From Bog-366 sp963722555 (GTDB lineage: Bacteria; Acidobacteriota; Terriglobia; UBA7540), in assembly GCA_963722555.1 (NCBI GenBank), contig CAVRNQ010000007.1, positions 1,240,001 to 1,304,000 of the forward strand: a stretch of 64,000 bases of DNA. The letters run 5' to 3'. Shown here piece by piece: positions 1 through 7,670 of this stretch. A program made the translations under genes and the position numbers. The notes below the pieces were generated by a model. The model saw only the letters and a list, made by a program, of their open reading frames with translations. It searched no databases and was not told the DNA's origin. How positions within the stretch are numbered: the stretch's first letter is position 1; each line of letters starts with the position of its first letter.

Positions 1-1109
1 GCCTCAGTGATGAAGGTCCCTGACATACGGTCATGCCAGGTCAGGCTATCACTATCCACCCATGCCCAGACGAAACCCAGCATAAGGGCTGAAAGTGAAA
101 CCAGCACGCCGAAGGCACGCCAGAGAGACTCCCGCGGGGTCGGACAGACTCCCTGCAGGTTGCGGATATCACACCCCATCCACAGCAATCCGGGCGTGGT
201 GGAAGTGAGGGCAGTAAATAGCGCGAAGTAGGCAAAGATGAAAATGATGCCGACCACGCCCAAGACCGCGAAGCTGAGGGGATTGCGTGATAGGTGTCCC
301 CCGGAACGCCAAAAGATGACCCCGAACAGGCCCGCACCTGCAACCAGCACGAGGGCGTCGGTCAAGCCGGCGAGGAACCGACGGCCCACCGGCGCCAGGA
401 ACATTCTTTGGGGCTCCTCTTTCTTCGCCGGCGTTGCCTCTTCCGGCAAACCCACCACAATTTCCATCGCACGGCTTTCGGGCGCCCCCAACAACATCTC
501 CTCCCCGGGGGCGAGCACAGTTCCGCGCCCCGACACAGATTCTTCCGATTTCTCCAGGGGGATTGTCCCGAGGGCGGTTGCACTTGCCGGATGCGGCGCA
601 GGGAAATCTTCGAGGTCCAGGTCGAAGGCCGGCGCGCTTTCTTCCGGCCTCCTTACGGTGTCATCGGTGAACACAGCCTCCTCAGTTTGGCCGGAGCCCT
701 CGAAATCCAGTTCGAAACTCTCCCCGGATTCTGCGTTGCGCTGCAGCTTGGCCCGTTTCTTCCGAAAATCCTGGACCCGATTCGAGAGCACTTCTCTCCA
801 GTCATGTGCAGGGTCTTCAGGCGGAGAGAGGCCCGCGGGGCGGGCGTCCTCTGTGGACGGAGAAGACGGCGCCGGGGCAAGCGAGGGCGCTTCCGGAGCT
901 AGCCGCTCCGGTTCTGCCGGGACCGGCTCCTGCGGGAGTTCAGCCGGTGGGGCCGTTGAAGAAGGCGAAGGTGCGCTAATCCCGTCCGGGAACAAAGACG
1001 TGAAAGAGGACGAACGTCCCCTCCCGGCAGCCTTCGCATACTCGAAGCCGCACTTCTTACATTGCGCTAGCCCAGCGTAACTGACAAACCCACACTTGGG
1101 GCACTTCAC
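1..1109 (-). CDS. Zinc-ribbon plus RDD-family membrane protein, C-terminus beyond the window edge
   Basis: Read on the minus strand from a GTG at 1109, an open frame of 369 codons runs off position 1. Residues 1-30 form a zinc ribbon (C3-x2-C6 and C17-x2-C20). Residues 40-235 are Pro/Glu-rich, acidic and probably disordered. From about residue 240 the RDD domain begins with RRFLAGLTDALVL, followed by hydrophobic segments near 250-267, 280-302 and 332-351, and ends with a WHDRMSGT block typical of RDD proteins. RDD proteins are small membrane proteins of uncertain role, some linked to ion transport. A GGAGGA lies 13 bases before the GTG, which is long for a ribosome site, so the start is tentative. 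The gene is divergent from lptD with almost no gap. Confidence 0.8.
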   Translation of the reverse strand, partial: MKCPKCGFVSYAGLAQCKKCGFEYAKAAGRGRSSSFTSLFPDGISAPSPSSTAPPAELPQEPVPAEPERLAPEAPSLAPAPSSPSTEDARPAGLSPPEDPAHDWREVLSNRVQDFRKKRAKLQRNAESGESFELDFEGSGQTEEAVFTDDTVRRPEESAPAFDLDLEDFPAPHPASATALGTIPLEKSEESVSGRGTVLAPGEEMLLGAPESRAMEIVVGLPEEATPAKKEEPQRMFLAPVGRRFLAGLTDALVLVAGAGLFGVIFWRSGGHLSRNPLSFAVLGVVGIIFIFAYFALFTALTSTTPGLLWMGCDIRNLQGVCPTPRESLWRAFGVLVSLSALMLGFVWAWVDSDSLTWHDRMSGTFITE

Positions 1110-1198
1110 AGCAGGTGTTGAATCCTCCAGGCAGCATCTACTGCAATCCGAGGCATCTTAGCAAAATCATGGGGAAGAACAAAGGGCTTTCGAGTAAA

Positions 1199-3565
1199 AT
1201 GACCCGTCTGCGCGCGCTCATGGACCTTCCACTTTATCGATTTCTGCCACGACGTGGTGGCTTGCGGCTTTCCGCCGCGTTGCTATTTACTGCCCATATG
1301 GTTTCAAATGTTGGTGCGCAGCAACCTCCCCCTGTGCCCGAACTCCAGGGCCCCGGGAAGGACGTCATCATCCACTCGGACACGCAACAGAAGGATAAAG
1401 ATACCTACCATCTGCGCGGTCACGTTGAAGTCGTTTACGAGGACATGCACGTGCATGCCGATGAGGCTTCCTTTGATATGGCTTCCGGCGAGGTGGTGGC
1501 TCGCGGGCACGTGGTCTTTGATGACCCGCAGAGTCATCTGGTGGCCGACGAAGTCCACTACAATGTCAATACGAAGAAGGGCTGGTTTGCCAAGGGAACG
1601 GGCTTCGTCCATCCCAAGGTGCGTCCCCGGCCGCGCGTGCTGAGGACAGAGAACCCCTTCTATTTTTGGGGTGCCACCGTGGACCGGGAGGACGAGGATA
1701 CTTACATCGTCAATCACGGTCGCATGACTTCTTGCGAGTGTGAGCGCAAGGGCTGGTCGATTTCGGTGCGGGAGGCCCGCGTCACGGTGGGTGACAAGGC
1801 CGTCGCGCACGGCGCGCTCTTCCGCCTGCTGGGAATCCCCTTCTTCTATACTCCCTGGCTGGTGGACTCCATTGCGCGCGAACCCCGGCAAACCGGAATC
1901 CTGCTCCCCCATGTCGGGAATTCCACGCAGAAGGGCTATATCCTCGGCGAGGGTTTCTTCTGGGCCATTAATCCCAGCGCCGATCTCATGTTTGGCCTCG
2001 AGGACTATAGCAAGCGCGGAGTTGCCCAGCGCGGAGAATTTCGTGCCCGGCCCAGCCAGGACAGCGAGCTTACAGTAGACTACTTTGGTGTGAACGATAA
2101 GTTTGGTGTGACCCCTTCTGAACGGGCTCTGCGCGCCCCCGGCGAGAACCTTCGCGTCATCGGCAAAGCTGACAACCTGGGTTACGGTTTCCGCGGCGTG
2201 CTGAACGTGGACTACATCAACACGCTCGCTTTCCGCTTGACATGGTCCGATAACTTCACGCAAGCCGTCAACTCGGAAGCGCGACAATCCGGATTTCTGA
2301 GCAATAATTTCGATGCCTACAGCATCAATGTCTCCGCCGAGCGTTACCAGAATTTCCTCTCCACGGCAATAGTGCCGGGGAACTCCGTCATCATTCGCGA
2401 GACTCCCAGCGTGGAGTTCGCGGGGGTGGACAAACAAATCGGCCATTGGCCCGTCTATTTCTCCTTCGAATCCTCTGCCGGCGCCATGGGCCGCACGGAG
2501 CCGGGGCTGGTGATTCCGACCCTGAGTGACCGCTTGGATGTTCACCCGCAGATCCTCCTGCGTCCCAAGGAATTCTGGCATTTCCACTTCAGCCCCACGA
2601 TCGGATTTCGGGCCACGCATTACGGCACCAGTTTGGAAACTCCCCAGAATGCCGTGGATCGTTTGCTCGTGGAACTTGGGTTTGATTTGCGCCCGCCCTC
2701 GCTCGAAAAGGTTTTGGCCAGGAGCTACGCGGGGCATCGCCTGAAGCACGTGATTGAGCCGGATATTCAATATCACCTGGTACGCACGCGCGACCCGGAG
2801 AATATTATGGATATTGTCCGGTTCGATAATATGGATATTCTTACGGAGACCAGTGAACTCGAGTATTCCCTGACCAATACTCTCCTGGCGCGTCCGGATG
2901 GGCCGGACAGCGCGCCCAACCGGCCGGCGGCGCGTGACATCTTCTCCTGGCGCCTGTCCCAGAAGTACTACTTCGATCCCACTTTTGGCGGCGCCTTGGC
3001 GCCCGGCCACAACAACGTCTTCGATTCGACTATTTCGCTCACAGGATTTGCGTTCGCACACGGCCAGCGGCTCTCGCCTGTGGTGTCCGTATTGAAATTC
3101 GCTCCCTTCTCGAGCTACGACACGGAAATCCGTACGGACCTGAGCCCCAACGGCGGCGGCGTGCTGAATGCCGGCATCACTTCCCACGTGCGGCACGGTT
3201 TGTTCGGGCTTGCCTTCACGGATTTCTTCATCAACCGCACGGCGTCGTTCAATACGCCCATCGCGCCCACCACTCCCCTTTCGCTATTGCCCTCCTTCCA
3301 CTTGCTCCGCAGCGTGGCGACTTACGGCGACGTGAATCGAAAGGGCTTCAGCGGGGCGTTCGGCCTCGACTATAACTTCGCGCAGAAGATAACCCAACAG
3401 GTGGTCGGGCAGCTCAGCTATAATTTCGGGTGTTTTGGAATCGACGTCGAGTACCGGCGCCTTGACCTGGGGCCGCTGCGGCGTGAGAACCAGTTCCGCG
3501 TGGCACTGGCGCTTGCCAACGTCGGGACCTTTGGCAACCTGAAACCGCGGGAAAGATTGTATTGA
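1199..3565 (+). CDS. lptD: LPS-assembly outer-membrane protein LptD
   Basis: LptD is the outer-membrane beta-barrel that inserts lipopolysaccharide into the outer leaflet together with LptE. After a hydrophobic signal segment ending near VGAQ, the protein has an OstA/LptA-like N-domain (repeated short beta motifs such as HLRGHVEVVYED and ASGEVVARGHVVF), then a long region rich in alternating hydrophobic and aromatic residues expected for the C-terminal barrel. Length near 790 residues fits the family. In-frame starts exist at 1115 (TTG), 1169, 1199 and 1220. None has a strong ribosome site. The later ones give a more normal signal peptide, so 1199 is a compromise. Presence of lptD implies a diderm envelope. 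Confidence 0.88.
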   Translation: MTRLRALMDLPLYRFLPRRGGLRLSAALLFTAHMVSNVGAQQPPPVPELQGPGKDVIIHSDTQQKDKDTYHLRGHVEVVYEDMHVHADEASFDMASGEVVARGHVVFDDPQSHLVADEVHYNVNTKKGWFAKGTGFVHPKVRPRPRVLRTENPFYFWGATVDREDEDTYIVNHGRMTSCECERKGWSISVREARVTVGDKAVAHGALFRLLGIPFFYTPWLVDSIAREPRQTGILLPHVGNSTQKGYILGEGFFWAINPSADLMFGLEDYSKRGVAQRGEFRARPSQDSELTVDYFGVNDKFGVTPSERALRAPGENLRVIGKADNLGYGFRGVLNVDYINTLAFRLTWSDNFTQAVNSEARQSGFLSNNFDAYSINVSAERYQNFLSTAIVPGNSVIIRETPSVEFAGVDKQIGHWPVYFSFESSAGAMGRTEPGLVIPTLSDRLDVHPQILLRPKEFWHFHFSPTIGFRATHYGTSLETPQNAVDRLLVELGFDLRPPSLEKVLARSYAGHRLKHVIEPDIQYHLVRTRDPENIMDIVRFDNMDILTETSELEYSLTNTLLARPDGPDSAPNRPAARDIFSWRLSQKYYFDPTFGGALAPGHNNVFDSTISLTGFAFAHGQRLSPVVSVLKFAPFSSYDTEIRTDLSPNGGGVLNAGITSHVRHGLFGLAFTDFFINRTASFNTPIAPTTPLSLLPSFHLLRSVATYGDVNRKGFSGAFGLDYNFAQKITQQVVGQLSYNFGCFGIDVEYRRLDLGPLRRENQFRVALALANVGTFGNLKPRERLY

Positions 3566-3571
3566 AGAACC

Positions 3572-3655
3572 GGGGTTCGGGACTCGGGGTTAGGGATTGG
3601 GGGCGAACCCCGGGCTCCGGTTCCCGAATCCCCAGCCCCGAGTCCCGAACCCCGG
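3572..3655. repeat. Heptamer-array hairpin between lptD and hemB
   Basis: Left arm (3572-3604) is five 7-base units such as GGGGTTC GGGACTC. Right arm (3619-3655) is units such as GAATCCC and GAACCCC, largely complementary to the left. About 14 bases separate the arms. The heptamer matches that of the arms around the four-helix-bundle gene at 33.4-33.8 kb. Confidence 0.85.
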
Positions 3656-3677
3656 ACAACGGACCAAGGACTACGCC

Positions 3678-4649
3678 ATGCCTTTCCCCATCCACCGGCC
3701 TCGGCGCTTGCGACGGACGGACGCGCTGCGCGGCTTCGTGCGCGAAACCCGTCTGAGCGTGCGCTCGCTCATCTACCCGCTTTTCGTCTGCCCGGGCGCG
3801 CAGGTCAAAGACGAGATCAAATCCATGCCCGGCAACTATCGCTGGTCCGTGGACCGGCTCGTCGAGGAGTGCAAGTCCGCACAGGACCTCGGCGTTCCGG
3901 CAGTCATTCTGTTTGGCATCCCGGAAAGCAAGGATGAGGTTGGCTCCGGCGCTTACGATCCGGACGGCATCGTGCAGCGTGCGGTGCGCGCCCTGAAGAA
4001 AGCGGCGCCGGATCTGCTCGTCATCTGCGATGTTTGCCTGGATGAATACACCAGCCACGGCCACTGCGGTCTCATCAAGAACGGCGAGGTCGACAATGAC
4101 TCCACCTTGCCGCTGCTGGCGAAGACTGCCCTGACGCAGGTCGAGGCCGGCGCCGACATCGTCGCCCCCTCCGACATGATGGACGGCCGGGTGGGAGCGA
4201 TTCGCCAGGAACTGGACGCGCACGGGTTCACCCAGACGCCCATCCTGGCTTACGCGGCGAAATACGCTTCGGCGTTTTATGGCCCGTTCCGCGAGGCGGC
4301 GGATTCCGCTCCCAAGTTTGGCGACCGCAAGTCCTACCAGATGGACCCGGCCAATCAGCGCGAGGCGATGCGCGAGATCGCGCTGGATCTCGAGGAAGGC
4401 GCGGACATCATCATGGTCAAACCCGCGCTCCCCTATCTGGACATCATTGCGCTGGCGCGGCGTGAGTTTGACGTGCCCATCGCGGCTTACCAGGTCAGCG
4501 GCGAGTTCTCGCTCATCGAAGCTGCCGCGCGCCTGTGCTGGATTGATCGTGAGCGGACCATTCTCGAAACGTTGACCTCTATTCGCCGCGCCGGCGCCGA
4601 TATCATCCTCACCTATTACGCCAAAGAGGCGGCCCGCCTGCTGGGCTGA
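3678..4649 (+). CDS. hemB: Porphobilinogen synthase (delta-aminolevulinic acid dehydratase)
   Basis: Condenses two 5-aminolevulinate molecules to porphobilinogen, the second common step of tetrapyrrole synthesis in the cytoplasm. The two active-site lysine motifs are visible: AAKYASAFYGPFR and the Schiff-base lysine in MVKPALPYLDII. The metal loop reads VCLDEYTSHGHC, keeping two of the three cysteines of the classical zinc enzymes with Asp at the middle position, so metal type cannot be assigned confidently. The frame stays open upstream through the heptamer repeat, but the ATG at 3678 opens directly into the family N-terminus (PFPIHRPRRLRR). The stop overlaps the next start (TGATG), suggesting translational coupling to the carboxypeptidase gene. 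Confidence 0.95.
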   Translation: MPFPIHRPRRLRRTDALRGFVRETRLSVRSLIYPLFVCPGAQVKDEIKSMPGNYRWSVDRLVEECKSAQDLGVPAVILFGIPESKDEVGSGAYDPDGIVQRAVRALKKAAPDLLVICDVCLDEYTSHGHCGLIKNGEVDNDSTLPLLAKTALTQVEAGADIVAPSDMMDGRVGAIRQELDAHGFTQTPILAYAAKYASAFYGPFREAADSAPKFGDRKSYQMDPANQREAMREIALDLEEGADIIMVKPALPYLDIIALARREFDVPIAAYQVSGEFSLIEAAARLCWIDRERTILETLTSIRRAGADIILTYYAKEAARLLG

Positions 4650-6310
4650 TGGGCGCAATGGGCCAACTTCGAACCCGCGATCACTTGGCCTGGCTGCGCG
4701 GCCTTTTGCCGCGGATGGCTTTGGCCGCGATCGCGGTGGGGTGGGCCACATCGCTCCTTGTTGCGAGAGTCCGCCCGGTCCCCGATTTCTCCCCGGCAAA
4801 TCCGGCGGGCGCTCAGCGCCAAAGCCCTCCCGCCACCACTCGTCCTCGCACCCCCAAGCGCTCGGCGCTCGACCGGCGTATCGACCAGATTCTGGGCATG
4901 AACGATGCGCGACGTGGCTTCTGGGGCATTGAGGTCGTCGAGCTTCCCAGCGGCAAATTGCTTTATCAACGCGACGCGGAACATCTCTACATTCCGGCTT
5001 CCAACATGAAGGTGTTCACGACCGCCGCAGCGCTCGAGAAGCTGGGTCCCGACTACGTGTTTCGGACGACCGTGGAAAGCGATGCCGCACCGGATGCGCA
5101 AGGGCGGGTAGGGAACCTCTATCTCGTGGGGCGAGGGGACCCGAATCTCGGCAGCCGCACCTTCCCGTACAAGTTCAACGGTCCGCAACAAGCCGCGGAT
5201 AAGTTCCTCGAGGAACTGGCCGATCAAGTCAGCGCGCGCGGAGTGCGCGAGGTGTCGGGCACGCTGGTTGCCGACGACAGTTATTTTCTTTGGGAACCCT
5301 TCGCGTTGAACTGGGCTGCCGACGACCTCCAATGGGGCTACGGGGCGCCCGTCACGGCGCTGGCATTCAACGACAACTCACTCACCCTGCATGTTCAGCC
5401 GGGCGGGAAGGCCGGTGACGAAGCCCGCGTGCGCCTGGAACCGCTGGCCGATTACTATCGCTTGCAGAGCCGGGTTGAGACGAGCGCAGCCGGAACGGAG
5501 AAGCGCATTTTCCTTGAACGCCTGCCCGGCTCGATGCAATTGGATGTCTGGGGTCAGATCCCGGCTGATGCCGCCGAAGACACCGATACCCTGGCCATCC
5601 TGAATCCTCCCCAGGTGGTCGCGAAACTTTTCCGGCGTGCTCTGGAAGCGCGGGGAATTGCGGTCGAGGGGCAGATCGAAGTTCGCCACTTCACGCGGTT
5701 CGCGGCTGTCTCCCTGCCGGACCCCTCCCCGCAGTCACCGCCTCGCGTGGTGCTGGCTGAACACACTTCGCCTCCCCTCCGCGAGGCGATCAAGGTCATC
5801 AACAAGGAGAGCCAAAACCTGCACGCGGAGATGCTGCTGCGAACTCTCGGCCATGCCGTCAAGAACTACGCCAGCTTGACTGTGGGTCTGGAAGCGCTCA
5901 ACGCGTTTGCCACGCAGCAGGTTGGCATCCTGCCCGGTGAAACCTATTTTTCCGATGGCTCGGGGCTGTCGCGCGAAGACCTGGTGGCGCCGCACGCCGT
6001 CGTGAAGTTGCTTCTCTATATGGCGCGCTCGCCGCGCTTCCCGGTGTTCTACGATTCCTTGCCGGTGTCCGGCATCGACGGCACGTTGGCCACTCGCCTG
6101 TCCGAAAACCGCGTGCGGGGCAAAATCCATGCCAAGACCGGCACCGTCGAGCACGTCAACTCACTTTCGGGTTATATGGACCTGCCCTCGGGAAAGCGCC
6201 TGGCCTTCTCGATCCTCGCAAGTAATCATCCCCTCAAGGACAAGGCCGGTCCAGCCACGCTCGACGCGATTACTCTGGAGATATACAACTGGTTTTCGCG
6301 CCGGCGGTAA
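4649..6310 (+). CDS. dacB: D-alanyl-D-alanine carboxypeptidase/endopeptidase, PBP4 (S13) family
   Basis: Periplasmic low-molecular-mass penicillin-binding protein that trims or cleaves peptidoglycan cross-links. The three catalytic motifs are present in the right order: SxxK as S118-N-M-K121, SxN as S388-Q-N390 in the KESQNLHAEM segment, and KTG at 496-498 (HAKTGTVEHVNS). Between SxxK and SxN lies the large insert typical of S13 enzymes. A membrane/signal segment spans about residues 20-40. 553 residues is normal for the family. It starts on the ATG that overlaps the hemB stop, so the two are probably cotranscribed. Confidence 0.93.
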   Translation: MGAMGQLRTRDHLAWLRGLLPRMALAAIAVGWATSLLVARVRPVPDFSPANPAGAQRQSPPATTRPRTPKRSALDRRIDQILGMNDARRGFWGIEVVELPSGKLLYQRDAEHLYIPASNMKVFTTAAALEKLGPDYVFRTTVESDAAPDAQGRVGNLYLVGRGDPNLGSRTFPYKFNGPQQAADKFLEELADQVSARGVREVSGTLVADDSYFLWEPFALNWAADDLQWGYGAPVTALAFNDNSLTLHVQPGGKAGDEARVRLEPLADYYRLQSRVETSAAGTEKRIFLERLPGSMQLDVWGQIPADAAEDTDTLAILNPPQVVAKLFRRALEARGIAVEGQIEVRHFTRFAAVSLPDPSPQSPPRVVLAEHTSPPLREAIKVINKESQNLHAEMLLRTLGHAVKNYASLTVGLEALNAFATQQVGILPGETYFSDGSGLSREDLVAPHAVVKLLLYMARSPRFPVFYDSLPVSGIDGTLATRLSENRVRGKIHAKTGTVEHVNSLSGYMDLPSGKRLAFSILASNHPLKDKAGPATLDAITLEIYNWFSRRR

Positions 6311-6375
6311 TCATGCCGTAACATCGTTGTCGCAATATCCTCGCTTATTGAATTTTCCCAGGGGAAAACAACGCC

Positions 6376-6933
6376 ATGAAAACCGTCACGGTATTTGGAA
6401 GCGCGCTGCCGGGTGAAGGCTGCGCGGTTTACGTCGAAGCGCAACGCTTGGGCCAATTGCTGGCCGAAGCGGGCTACGCGCTCTGCAACGGCGGCTACCG
6501 GGGCCTGATGGAAGCGACGGCGCGGGGGGCACGCGAAGCCGGCGGGCACACCGTCGGGATCACTTGCGCGCTTTGGTCAAGTCCGGCCAATCCCTGGATC
6601 GTGGAAGAGGTCCTGACGCCAACCTTCAGAGAGCGGCTGATGACGCTCATCGAACGCGGTGACGCTTATATCGCCCTTCCCGGCGGCACAGGAACATTGG
6701 CGGAACTCGCGCTTGCCTGGGAGATGATGAACAAGAGGACGCTCTCCAAAACCGTGGGCGGGCGGAAGCCGCTGCTGGTGATGGCGCCCTACTGGCAGCC
6801 TGTCATCGATTGCCTGCGGCAGGAAGGGCAGCTCAACCACGGCGACCCCGGCTGGGTAGCCGCCGCCATGGACATCGTCACGCTCATCAACACTCCGGAA
6901 CAGGCGCTGGAGCATTTGCGCAAGAATTTGTGA
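6376..6933 (+). CDS. LOG-family protein (lysine decarboxylase-like fold)
   Basis: A 185-residue protein of the LOG/TIGR00730-type superfamily. The nucleotide-binding signature PGGTGTLAEL and the earlier GGYRGLMEA block (family form GGG-x-GLM) are clear. Characterised members are cytokinin riboside 5'-monophosphate phosphoribohydrolases or other nucleotide 5'-monophosphate nucleosidases. Which substrate this one uses cannot be told from sequence. It is on the same strand as dacB, 65 bases downstream, and convergent with the toxin-antitoxin pair. Confidence 0.82.
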   Translation: MKTVTVFGSALPGEGCAVYVEAQRLGQLLAEAGYALCNGGYRGLMEATARGAREAGGHTVGITCALWSSPANPWIVEEVLTPTFRERLMTLIERGDAYIALPGGTGTLAELALAWEMMNKRTLSKTVGGRKPLLVMAPYWQPVIDCLRQEGQLNHGDPGWVAAAMDIVTLINTPEQALEHLRKNL

Positions 6934-6986
6934 CGCCGGTGGAAGAGGGGTAACGCAGCGTGGCGGAGCCGCACTGGAGTGCCGTG

Positions 6987-7307
6987 TTAGACGCCAATCT
7001 CTCGCACTTCGCCCTTCTTCACGAATGGCAGTACCTTCAGCAGGGCAGGTATGATTGGCCGAAGGTCGCTCAAACAGTTCGTTTGCGCGGTCAAGATTAC
7101 GACCGCGATGTTGAAGCGCTGCAAATTCTGTTGAAACGACAGGTTCCGATCAGTAGTGACAAAAGCTTCAAAGTGGTTCGCAGCCAGAGTTAGGAGTTCG
7201 CCGTTCTGCCTCGAATTCCACCCTGTCTGTTTGACGGTATGCACCTCGTGCCCGGTAATGTCCTCCGCCAAGCGTTGATCAACACATTCATCGAGCAGGA
7301 TCTTCAC
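6987..7307 (-). CDS. DUF5615-family PIN-like toxin
   Basis: 106 residues beginning KILLDECVDQRLAEDI, with TTDRNLSF in the middle, matching the DUF5615 PIN-like family found as the toxin partner of DUF433 antitoxins. Acidic residues in LLDE and TTD are the expected metal ligands of a PIN-like nuclease. The start is a GTG whose first bases form GTGA with the stop of the upstream DUF433 gene, a 4-base overlap usual in toxin-antitoxin operons. RNase activity is inferred from fold, not shown. Confidence 0.85.
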   Translation of the reverse strand: MKILLDECVDQRLAEDITGHEVHTVKQTGWNSRQNGELLTLAANHFEAFVTTDRNLSFQQNLQRFNIAVVILTAQTNCLSDLRPIIPALLKVLPFVKKGEVREIGV

Positions 7308-7516
7308 TTCACCTCGGCGAGTACTCGGCCTTTAGCGGTCTCCAGCAACACGACAACTTGTTCGCGCGTTACTGTCGGAAAGCCCTTCAGGAAATCATCG
7401 ATGGTGTCGCCAGCCCCAAGGTACTCGAAGAGAGTTTGTACGGGCACGCGGGTGCCGGCAAAGACAGGAGTACCTCCCATCATCTCCGGCGAAGTTGTAA
7501 TCAGAGAATCGCTCAT
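7304..7516 (-). CDS. DUF433-family antitoxin
   Basis: 70 residues with the DUF433 pattern: TSPEMMGGTPVFAGTRVPVQTL, then the FLKGFPTVTREQVVVLLE helix-turn-helix-like segment. DUF433 proteins are the usual partners of DUF5615 toxins and probably bind the operon promoter. It is the first gene of a two-gene minus-strand operon inserted between the LOG-family gene and mutS2, the common layout for a mobile stability module. The annotated ATG is immediately upstream of the conserved domain. Confidence 0.85.
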   Translation of the reverse strand: MSDSLITTSPEMMGGTPVFAGTRVPVQTLFEYLGAGDTIDDFLKGFPTVTREQVVVLLETAKGRVLAEVK

Positions 7517-7670
7517 ATAAGAGAGTCTAATGGTAAAAGGTGTCTCGGGGCAAGCGGGACGTCGCCCGTCTGCTGTGACATTTTCGGCACGGCAGGCTAC
7601 CGGCGGCCGGCATAGGTCACCCCCACCACCTCATTCCCACCCCCGCCTCTGCTACAATGACCGCACCACT

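Noticed and set aside
1304..3196. Open frame of 630 codons on the strand opposite lptD
   Set aside because: It overlaps a clear LptD gene completely, shows no domain, and such long antisense frames are expected in GC-rich coding DNA.
3572..3655. Heptamer arrays as simple rho-independent terminators
   Set aside because: Arms are long and no T-run follows at the loci checked. They may still affect transcripts but are not standard terminators.
3414..4799. 461-codon minus-strand frame across hemB
   Set aside because: Overlaps three sense features including the heptamer hairpin. Sequence is repeat-like at one end with no recognisable domain.
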